Made by a program: the position numbers and the translations under genes
The notes under the pieces: model-generated
Databases searched by the model: none
What the model was told of the DNA's origin: nothing
The model's input: the letters and a program-made list of their open reading frames with translations, nothing else
Shown: positions 32,791-38,737 of the stretch, one piece after another
How positions within the stretch are numbered: the stretch's first letter is position 1
How the letters are laid out: every line of letters starts with the position of its first letter
Source: Bacillota bacterium
Lineage (GTDB): Bacteria; Bacillota; UBA994; UBA5500
Assembly (NCBI GenBank): GCA_029781045.1
Contig: JAKOXL010000017.1
Location: 1-38,737 of the forward strand
Direction of reading: 5' to 3'
Length of the DNA stretch: 38,737 nucleotides

Positions 32791-32835
32791 AAAATTCGGA
32801 AGGGAGCACAATGCCTGCTAACGCGGCACGCTCCC
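32791..32835 (-). terminator. Hairpin after the DUF1980/permease unit
   Basis: GGGAGC/GCTCCC with inner TGCC/GGCA arms (32802-32835). On the minus strand it is followed by a short A/T-rich stretch ending in TTTT. It lies 9 bases beyond the 32844 stop. Confidence 0.6.
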
Positions 32836-32843
32836 CAGCCTAC

Positions 32844-33596
32844 TTACGGATAAATATACTCCTGTGGTGGCTTTTCCACTTTTCGTACCTGAAACACTTC
32901 CAAATAGGGCATTTCAATAACCGTCTTCTCGGCTCCGTTATAATAGGGCAGTTTTCCTATAGTACCGCGTACGGTGATCCACTGCCCCGGCACCAGGCTG
33001 TTGCGTTCCGGATAGCGGCATAGCAAGCCGGCCATTTGGGCATCGGCGGCACAGCAGGTCATTATTAGCCTAGCCAGAACAAAATCCTGAGGACCGAGGA
33101 CCGGATCAATGTAGACAAAGCCGAGCATCTCCACTTCTCGGCCCACGTACGTATCGGTGTTAGACCATAGGGCGTCCATGATACTGATGAAGTTTTCATC
33201 GTCTATGACGATGGTTTGGTCCTGGGCGAGGGCCGGTAAGGGCCGTTGCTCCTCATTTAGATTGGCAACAGGCCCCCTTAACACACCAAATAGCCCCTTC
33301 TGGCTAAGTATCTCTGGCGTAAGCATTTGCGGTGGGTACATCAATGCCAGGAGCAAGGGGAGCAAGAACAGTATATGCCCCCAGCTTATAGGACTATAGG
33401 TTTCAGAAGACCGGACCTGTCGCCAAGTGCTAACGCTTAGTAAGAGCAACATAACCACAGCAAGTGCTAAGGCCTTTTCCATGCGGGGATGTATGAACAA
33501 AGCCAGTTTCGAACTTAGGAAAAGGTAAAGAATACTCAGGGCGGCTAGGCCCAGCAGTAGGCTCCAGAGAAGAGCACCCGCATTTGCTCGTCGCAT
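32844..33596 (-). CDS. TIGR03943/DUF1980 (YcgQ-like) permease partner
   Basis: A 250-residue protein. Two N-terminal membrane segments (about residues 7-25 and 38-58) are followed by a third near 72-90 and an external domain: FISIMDALWSNTDTYVGREVEMLGFVYIDP and FVLARLIMTCCAADAQMAGLLCRYP, with the CCAADA motif of the YcgQ/DUF1980 family. ITVRGTIGKLPYY ends an OB-like fold. It always occurs with the DUF318 permease, here 16 bases upstream. Cysteines in CCAADAQ...LLC may bind metal. ATG 33596 (with GGGGGGGATGGAG before it) is preferred to one nine codons upstream. Its biochemical role is unknown. Confidence 0.85.
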   Translation of the reverse strand: MRRANAGALLWSLLLGLAALSILYLFLSSKLALFIHPRMEKALALAVVMLLLLSVSTWRQVRSSETYSPISWGHILFLLPLLLALMYPPQMLTPEILSQKGLFGVLRGPVANLNEEQRPLPALAQDQTIVIDDENFISIMDALWSNTDTYVGREVEMLGFVYIDPVLGPQDFVLARLIMTCCAADAQMAGLLCRYPERNSLVPGQWITVRGTIGKLPYYNGAEKTVIEMPYLEVFQVRKVEKPPQEYIYP

Positions 33597-33612
33597 GACT
33601 CCATCCCCCCCA

Positions 33613-34635
33613 TCAGAAGCCAAAGCAATTGGCCAGCAACCCTAGGGCAAGAACGGCTGCGAACGTGGTGGCAGCCAGCCGGCGCACGAAGGTGCCGGAA
33701 AAGGCATCGGTAAGTAGTAGAGTTCCTTTCAGGTCCAGCATGGGACCCAATACCAGAAAGGCCAAAATGGAACCTCCTGTGAAGTGACCGACAAAAGTAC
33801 GGGCGATGAAGGCGTCCGCTTCCGAACACAGGGAAAGCCCGTAGGCCAGAAACATAAGAGCAACAACGGAAAGCAGATTGCTTTGCCCAACAGCCGCCAA
33901 CCATTGACGTGGCAACAGGGTTTGCAGAGCCGCTGAGAGGGCGGCTCCAATGATCAGATAACGGCCTACACCAAAGAACTCTTCGCTAGTATGTTCCAGA
34001 AGACGTCTCACAGCGGTTAAGCCACCATTAGCTGGCGGTCTGTTGTGGCTGTGGCCGTGTTCCCACTCTTCCGTTTCATGGAAGCGAGTGTTCCGGGCCG
34101 GATAATGATCTTTGAGCCGCGATCCCAAGTAATCACCAACAAACACGGCTACTAGAAAACCGCAGAGGGCACGCAGCAGAACCACGCCCCAAGCTCCAGC
34201 GAAGGCGTAGTAGGTGGATGCCAGAACGATGGGATTAACAATGGGTACTGCCAGCAAGAAGGCCACTGCCATGCCTAATGGTACCCCTTTGCGCACTAAG
34301 CTACGAGTGATCGGAACTATGGCACATTCGCAGACAGGTACCAGAAAGCCCAGAAGGGCAGCGGCACAAATTCCCAGCTGGGGGTTCTTAGGCAGCATAT
34401 GAGCCACAGCATCCGCATTCAAATGCAGATGTACTAACGAAGAGATCAGTGCTCCCAACAACACAAAGGGCAGTGCCTCCAACAAGATACCGAGAAACAT
34501 CATGGTAAAACCCTGAAGGAAGCCGGCCCTCGCAGAGCCAATCCACACTAGGCCTGACCCCAGCAAAACTAGCATTAACAACACCCAAAACCCATTCCGG
34601 GTAACATGTAGAGCACGATCTTCTCTCAGCCGCAT
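33613..34635 (-). CDS. DUF318/UPF0718 (YcgR-like) permease
   Basis: A 340-residue permease with about eight helices. The family repeats are GILLEALPFVLLGALISSLVHLHL (first half), then LLGFLVPVCECAIVPITRSLVRKGVPLGMAVAFLLAVPIVNPIVL, where the conserved Cys pair VCEC sits, and SEADAFIARTFVGHF. A central loop has EEWEHGHSHNRP, a likely metal-binding His cluster. Relatives include ArsP and SO_0444-type metal exporters, so metal or metalloid efflux is plausible. The ATG has AAGGAGGGAGACC upstream. It precedes the DUF1980 partner, and is divergent from the Na/Pi cotransporter. Confidence 0.88.
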   Translation of the reverse strand: MRLREDRALHVTRNGFWVLLMLVLLGSGLVWIGSARAGFLQGFTMMFLGILLEALPFVLLGALISSLVHLHLNADAVAHMLPKNPQLGICAAALLGFLVPVCECAIVPITRSLVRKGVPLGMAVAFLLAVPIVNPIVLASTYYAFAGAWGVVLLRALCGFLVAVFVGDYLGSRLKDHYPARNTRFHETEEWEHGHSHNRPPANGGLTAVRRLLEHTSEEFFGVGRYLIIGAALSAALQTLLPRQWLAAVGQSNLLSVVALMFLAYGLSLCSEADAFIARTFVGHFTGGSILAFLVLGPMLDLKGTLLLTDAFSGTFVRRLAATTFAAVLALGLLANCFGF

Positions 34636-34738
34636 CAGGTCTCCCTCCTTGTCTCTTCTTTATGTCTATGCCAAGTTGTCCTGACTAAAAACAGCAATTA
34701 GAGCAAAGAGTAGACCCATGATGGATACACTAAAGCAG

Positions 34739-34777
34739 CTTAACGAGACCTTAAGAATGCCTTAATCTAACCTTAAC
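34739..34777 (+). promoter_or_regulatory. Pho box: four direct repeats phased at 11 bases
   Basis: CTTAAC, CTTAAG, CTTAAT and CTTAAC start at 34739, 34750, 34761 and 34772, exactly 11 apart with 5-base spacers. This is the arrangement of Bacillus PhoP boxes (TTAACA-like hexamers at 11-base period). The last repeat ends 21 bases before a TACAAT -10 element (34799-34804), the usual place for activation. Confidence 0.85.
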
Positions 34778-34795
34778 TCGCCCACAAATAGGGGT

Positions 34796-34804
34796 TGCTA
34801 CAAT
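34796..34804 (+). promoter_or_regulatory. Extended -10 element of the Na/Pi cotransporter promoter
   Basis: TGCTACAAT (TGn plus TACAAT) with no recognisable -35 hexamer; the Pho box occupies that position, as in PhoP-activated promoters. Confidence 0.65.
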
Positions 34805-34839
34805 GTTGCTGTAAATCTATGCGGCGGGAGGTTTCTTAC

Positions 34840-36471
34840 ATGTCGGCATATCTACCATTAGCTTTTGGGCTGGTGGGCGGACTGGGTCTATTTCTCTATG
34901 GTATGCAGCTAATGGCCGATGGCTTACAGAAGATCGCCGGAGACCGGCTGCGACGGATACTCGAAATCCTAACCAGCACGCCAATAGTTGGGGTCTTAGT
35001 TGGTGCTGGCGTCACCATGCTGATCCAAAGTAGCAGCGCCACCACCGTGATGGTTGTGGGCTTTGTAAATGCCGGTCTATTAACCCTTAAACAGGCAGTT
35101 TCGCTAATCATGGGTGCCAACATCGGTACCACGGTGACGGCTTTCATGGTTTCGCTTAAGCTGACTGACTTAGCTTTGCCGGCCATCGGCATCGGTTTCC
35201 TGCTGACTCTTCTTAGCAAGAGAAAGAACCAGCGGTTTATCGGCCAAGCAGTTCTTGGCTTTGGCTTGCTTTTCCTAGGCATGAAGGTCATGGGTGACAC
35301 CATGCAGCCACTAAAAGACAGTTCGGCTTTCACCCACGCGGTTTTAAGCCTCAGTCGCAACCCTTTGCTAGGAATGCTGGCCGGCATGGTCCTAACAGCT
35401 ATCATCCAGAGCAGTAGCGCCGTCACCGGTTTGGTTGTTACCTTAGCCGCAGAAGGCCTCATTGATCTGAACTTGGGTGTGGCTGTCACTTTGGGCAGCA
35501 ACATTGGTACCTGCGTTACCGCCCTCCTGGCATCCATCGGCACCCAGCTGGTGGCCAAACGGGCTGCGGTAGCCCACTTGCTCTTCAACGTCATTGGTGC
35601 AATCATCTTCATATCCTATTTCCGCCCCTTCGTGGCCTTTGTGGCTGCCACCCACCCCTTCCTGGAGCGGCAGGTGGCCAACGCCCATATAATCTTCAAC
35701 ACAACCAATACACTCCTGCTTCTACCCTTTATTAACCTCTTTACCCGCCTAGTTGAGATTTTGACGCCGGGTGAAGTTAGTACCGAGCATATGGGGCCCA
35801 TGTATTTGGTTGAGAATCTAATGAAAACGCCGTCGGTAGCCCTCGGTCAAGCGAGGCGCGAACTGGTGCGGATGGGAAAGCTGTCCCTAGCCATGCTAGC
35901 AGAGGTATATACAGCTTTTGCCCATGGCAGTACGGAAGGGCTGGAAGCGGCAGCGAAGAAGGAAGAGACTATTAACCGCCTAGAGCACGCGGTAGTCGAG
36001 TACTTGGCTCGTTTGTCACAAGAGTCGTTGACTAGTGAGCAATCGGGCAGGTTATCAACTTTGCTCAGCGTCTCCAGTGACATAGAACGCATCGGAGATC
36101 TGGCTGAGAATATTGGGGAACTGGCCGAATACCGAGCCGAACACCGTTTGCCATTCTCCGAAGAGGCAACGAAAGAAATGCAATCCATGTACGAAAAAGT
36201 CTACACCCTGGCGGAGGAAGCCATAAACTTGTTGGAGACAGAGGATATCAGGCGGGCCACCAGTTTGCTAGCTGATGAAAGCGAAGTCGATGAACTGGAA
36301 AAGACTCTGCGCTTACGGCATATTCACCGCCTTAACTCGGGTAGCTGTTTCCCCGCATCGGGAATCATCTTTCTCGATCTCATTTCCAATCTGGAAAGGG
36401 TGGCTGATCACGCCACCAACGTCATTGAAGCGATGGCCGGCATTCCATCGGACGAGAGCGTTGGTGGTTGA
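34840..36471 (+). CDS. Na/Pi cotransporter (NptA-like) with PhoU-type C-terminal domain
   Basis: A 543-residue protein. Two inverted membrane repeats carry the QSSSA signatures: MLIQSSSATTVMVVGFVNAGL (about residues 63-83) and AIIQSSSAVTGLVVTLAAEGL. LGSNIGTCVTALLASIG and MGANIGTTVTAF are partner motifs. The C-terminal 200 residues form a PhoU-like helical domain (SSDIERIGDLAENIGELAEYR and ISNLERVADHATNVIEAM). It imports phosphate using Na+. ATG 34840 is preferred, with GGGAGGT 8 bases upstream. The Pho box and the downstream 5'-nucleotidase place it in a phosphate starvation response. Confidence 0.93.
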   Translation: MSAYLPLAFGLVGGLGLFLYGMQLMADGLQKIAGDRLRRILEILTSTPIVGVLVGAGVTMLIQSSSATTVMVVGFVNAGLLTLKQAVSLIMGANIGTTVTAFMVSLKLTDLALPAIGIGFLLTLLSKRKNQRFIGQAVLGFGLLFLGMKVMGDTMQPLKDSSAFTHAVLSLSRNPLLGMLAGMVLTAIIQSSSAVTGLVVTLAAEGLIDLNLGVAVTLGSNIGTCVTALLASIGTQLVAKRAAVAHLLFNVIGAIIFISYFRPFVAFVAATHPFLERQVANAHIIFNTTNTLLLLPFINLFTRLVEILTPGEVSTEHMGPMYLVENLMKTPSVALGQARRELVRMGKLSLAMLAEVYTAFAHGSTEGLEAAAKKEETINRLEHAVVEYLARLSQESLTSEQSGRLSTLLSVSSDIERIGDLAENIGELAEYRAEHRLPFSEEATKEMQSMYEKVYTLAEEAINLLETEDIRRATSLLADESEVDELEKTLRLRHIHRLNSGSCFPASGIIFLDLISNLERVADHATNVIEAMAGIPSDESVGG

Positions 36472-36486
36472 CAGAACGGAAGGTAT

Positions 36487-36520
36487 AATCCCCTTGCTAC
36501 GCGAATATAGCAAGGGGATT
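36487..36520 (+). terminator. Perfect hairpin between cotransporter and 5'-nucleotidase
   Basis: AATCCCCTTGCTA and TAGCAAGGGGATT, a 13-base perfect stem with an 8-base loop. No T-run follows, so it may limit readthrough or process the mRNA rather than fully terminate. It sits 24 bases before the next start. Confidence 0.6.
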
Positions 36521-36544
36521 ATCGCTGTAGAGGAGGCTTCTGCC

Positions 36545-38518
36545 TTGAAGCAAATGAAGAAATTGGTGATGCTATTTCTGTGCCTATTATTGTTGGTTAG
36601 CAACATACCGATACCGCGGCTAGCCGCCAGCAGCCAAGAGCAAGAGTTGTATTTCACTCTGCTACATACCAATGATGAACACTCGGGCCTGCTGCCGTCA
36701 CCCTTGATTGACTTCGACCCGACCGCCCCACAGGGGGCTACGGGAGGTTTTGCCCGCCTAGCCAGCAGCGTGAAAGCCATCCGGGCTCGCAAACAGGCGG
36801 AAGCAGAACCGGTTGTATTGGTCTCCTCTGGTGACTTCCTCACCGGTTCACCTTTTGCTTGGTTGGCACTGGAGCAAAAGGCACCCGAGTTAGGCCTAAT
36901 GCTGGAACTGGGCTACGATGCCATTACTCTGGGTAACCATGAATTCGACTACGGCACCGACGTCCTTGCTGACTACTTGCGGGCTGCTGGTTACCCTCAG
37001 GCGGGGAGTAAGACTCCCATTATCGCCAGCAACATGCTTGTCCCAGCCGAACACCCGCTAACAGAAGTGGGCATACAGAAGACCTACATCAAGGAACTGG
37101 ACAATGATTTACGTATTGGGCTCTTCGCCATCTTAGGCAAGGATGCGGCTGAGTACACCCCCTATGCCGCGCCTATCACTTTTAGCGAGCAAACGGAGGC
37201 TGCGCGTAACGCTGTGGCAGAGCTGCAGGCAGCCGGTGCGGATATAATCATCGCCCTCTCCCACAGTGGGGAAATGGAAGAGGCTGCGCTAGCAGCTGCC
37301 GTGCCTGGCATTGACATTATTGTCGGTGGACACACCCACAAGGCCTTGGAACAACCCATAATTGTCGGCGAAACCATCATCGCTCAAGCCGGAACCCAAC
37401 TCTCTCATTTGGGTGTATTGGAAATAGCATTCAATAGAGCCAGTGGTAAAGTAAGCCTACGCAACGAACGCAATGGCCAACCTTTCCTACTGCCTTTGGA
37501 TACCAGTATCCCCTTTGATCCGGTTTATGCCAAAAGAATCGACCAACTGGCTCAAGAGTTGGACCGCATGCTCCAACGCTTGACCGATGGCCGTTTCCCG
37601 CATATGAACCAAACCATACTGCATACTGCTTTTACGGTAAGCAACAAGCCCGAGCTGGCCGAATCCGCTTTCGGCAACTTTGTTACCGATGCCATGCGCT
37701 TGATAGGCGAAAGAGTTACGGGGGAGAAGGTGGACTTTGCCTTTCAGGCCAACGGAGTAATCCGCGGCGGCCTGGAACCCGGCACTCTGCCTGGACGAGA
37801 AGGGCAAGTGGCCCTCTTCGACCTAGTTAACCAAGTGGGCATGGGTTCGGGCCCCGACGGCCAGCCCGGTTACCCGTTGGTTTCCATCTACTTCACCGGC
37901 GAAGAAGTGCGGCGTATCCTTGAAATAGACGCTTTGCTGCCGCTACTCAAAGGAGATGCCTTCTTCTTGCAGACCTCTGGACTGCGCATGGAGTATGATC
38001 CGGAAAGGGCCATTCTAGCCTGGTTGCCAATCAAGAACATACCTATCCCCACCACCCGAGCAGTAATGAAAGCGGAGCGCTATAAGGGTAGTGGCGTACA
38101 GATCAATGAAAGCTCCGACTGGGTACCCCTGCATCGCGGCGATCAGCAACTGTATCATGTGGTTTCCGACTACTATCTGGCCGCCTTCTTACCAATGGTG
38201 GGGGACCTGCTGCCCAGTTTAGGACTGGTGATGAAAGATAAGAACGGCAACCCGGTAACTGTAGAAGACTGTATCGTTTACCGTGATGACCATGAGTTCA
38301 AAGTGTGGCAGGCGGTTCTAGAGTATGCAGCCAGCTTGCCACCGGGAGAGAAAGGCATACCCGAGGTACCCTCCTACTATGCCATGACTAATAACCGCAT
38401 CGTAACAGTAAGAACTCTCCCCATCTGGCTAATGCCACTGGTAATCATTCTGGCGGTGTTTGTGCTCCTGTATTTCTGGTTACGCCGCCGTCGGCAGCGG
38501 CGTCCAGCTCGCCCATAG
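36545..38518 (+). CDS. Secreted, membrane-anchored 5'-nucleotidase/phosphoesterase
   Basis: A 657-residue exported enzyme. The signal peptide MKQMKKLVMLFLCLLLLVSN is probably cleaved after PRLAA. The metallophosphatase domain has LLHTNDEHSG (Asp44, His46), SSGDFLTG, LGNHEFDYG and VGGHTHKA. The C-terminal 5'-nucleotidase domain has FGNFVTDAMRL and FQANGVIRGGL. The end is a transmembrane anchor (LPIWLMPLVIILAVFVLLYFW) followed by RRRRQRR, a stop-transfer tail rather than LPxTG. It likely releases phosphate from extracellular nucleotides for the NptA-like transporter. TTG 36545 is chosen, with AGGAGG 8 bases upstream; the ATG at 36554 lies too far from it. Confidence 0.9.
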   Translation: MKQMKKLVMLFLCLLLLVSNIPIPRLAASSQEQELYFTLLHTNDEHSGLLPSPLIDFDPTAPQGATGGFARLASSVKAIRARKQAEAEPVVLVSSGDFLTGSPFAWLALEQKAPELGLMLELGYDAITLGNHEFDYGTDVLADYLRAAGYPQAGSKTPIIASNMLVPAEHPLTEVGIQKTYIKELDNDLRIGLFAILGKDAAEYTPYAAPITFSEQTEAARNAVAELQAAGADIIIALSHSGEMEEAALAAAVPGIDIIVGGHTHKALEQPIIVGETIIAQAGTQLSHLGVLEIAFNRASGKVSLRNERNGQPFLLPLDTSIPFDPVYAKRIDQLAQELDRMLQRLTDGRFPHMNQTILHTAFTVSNKPELAESAFGNFVTDAMRLIGERVTGEKVDFAFQANGVIRGGLEPGTLPGREGQVALFDLVNQVGMGSGPDGQPGYPLVSIYFTGEEVRRILEIDALLPLLKGDAFFLQTSGLRMEYDPERAILAWLPIKNIPIPTTRAVMKAERYKGSGVQINESSDWVPLHRGDQQLYHVVSDYYLAAFLPMVGDLLPSLGLVMKDKNGNPVTVEDCIVYRDDHEFKVWQAVLEYAASLPPGEKGIPEVPSYYAMTNNRIVTVRTLPIWLMPLVIILAVFVLLYFWLRRRRQRRPARP

Positions 38519-38526
38519 ATAATAAG

Positions 38527-38563
38527 GGGGCTGTTGCGTGATCTGCACCCCAAATGTTGGACA
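38527..38563. repeat. IS terminal inverted repeat, orfB side
   Basis: This matches 177-213 in inverted sense (30 of 37 by hand count). It begins 5 bases past the orfB stop when read on the minus strand, as IS3 ends do. Confidence 0.8.
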
Positions 38564-38568
38564 GATTA

Positions 38569-38737
38569 TTAAGTAGCAGCTTCGAAGGAATGAGTCCGGT
38601 ATTCAACTGGGCTCATTCCTTTTAGCTTCAGCTTAATTCGTCGATGGTTGTAGTAATCTATGTACTTTTCCAGCTGCTCTCGGAAGTCTTCAACGGATTC
38701 GAAGCTTTGGAGATAGAGTAATTCGGATTTGAGTAGT
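38569..38737 (-). CDS. IS3-family transposase OrfB (DDE integrase), C-terminal 55 codons
   Basis: The minus strand entering from the right edge reads [40 protein letters not shown] and a TAA at 38569. The [21 protein letters not shown] pattern is the C-terminal end of IS3-family (IS150-like) DDE transposases. The gene continues outside the window. Together with orfA at the left edge and the matching repeats it shows the same IS type at both ends, in the same orientation. Confidence 0.9.
   Translation of the reverse strand, partial: LLKSELLYLQSFESVEDFREQLEKYIDYYNHRRIKLKLKGMSPVEYRTHSFEAAT

Noticed and set aside
36471-36489. TTGACA and TATAAT near 36471-36489 as a promoter for the nucleotidase
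   Set aside because: The two boxes are only about 10 bases apart, far too close for sigma-A.
36487-36520. Strong terminator separating cotransporter and nucleotidase into two operons
   Set aside because: The stem is perfect but no T-run follows and no clear promoter lies after it, so full termination cannot be claimed. It is listed only as a hairpin.
1-38737. Composite transposon bounded by the two IS ends
   Set aside because: The interior holds housekeeping genes (glyQS, rluA-type, SASP) with no cargo signature, and both IS copies are cut by the window edges.

Overview
The window looks like a chromosomal segment of an endospore-forming member of the Bacillota. The evidence is an alpha/beta-type small acid-soluble spore protein (15715-15945), a ComA/YitD-type phosphosulfolactate synthase just after it, a YpeB-like protein, a BceRS-BceAB-like module, a glycine T-box leader, strong AGGAGG ribosome binding sites and frequent TTG/GTG starts. 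The sequence does not fix a genus. Both edges lie inside IS3-family (IS150-like) elements in the same orientation: the start of orfA on the left and the end of orfB on the right, each with a matching terminal inverted repeat. The window therefore probably ends where an assembly broke at a multicopy IS.

Layout. 251-4539 (minus): a MATE transporter, a frameshifted HD-stub/DUF4180 gene, an MFS transporter, a pyruvate-kinase-C-domain-like protein and an unknown protein. 4627-5818 (minus): a compact thiol/sulfur operon (FmdB-type zinc ribbon, thioredoxin, CsoR-family repressor, rhodanese) with a perfect CsoR-type operator under its promoter. 5994-7316: a membrane-anchored YpeB-like protein. 7685-13098 (minus): OmpR-type regulator, intramembrane-type kinase, BceAB-type ABC transporter, TVP38 membrane protein and a probable 48-residue membrane protein. 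13235-17035 (plus): metallophosphoesterase, CNNM/CBS protein, SASP, ComA. 17083-22395: membrane-tethered glutamate-synthase-like FMN protein, RluA pseudouridine synthase (plus), MarR regulator with a Cys-rich tail, and the SPFH-NfeD-YkgJ cluster. 22530-23845 (plus): DUF2500, PPC/DUF296, DUF2500. 23897-28508 (minus): adenine deaminase, WalJ-like MBL hydrolase, a 530-base non-coding region and glycyl-tRNA synthetase behind its T-box. 28817-34635 (minus): orphan type III-like DNA methyltransferase downstream of MntP, a serine hydrolase, and a DUF1980/permease pair. 34739-38518 (plus): four exact 11-base-phased Pho-box repeats, a Na/Pi cotransporter and a membrane-anchored 5'-nucleotidase.

How the genes work together. 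Three regulatory circuits can be read directly from the DNA: CsoR-type control of the sulfur/thiol operon, T-box control of glyQS by uncharged tRNA-Gly, and PhoP-type control of phosphate release and uptake. SASP next to ComA fits a spore-protectant role, since sulfolactate is a known spore metabolite in Bacillus. The least understood pieces are the thiol operon with an atypical sensor, the DUF2500-PPC-DUF2500 cassette, MntP with a C-x4-C-x4-C-x4-C loop linked to an orphan methyltransferase, and the small protein behind TVP38. No rRNA, tRNA, CRISPR or prophage was seen.
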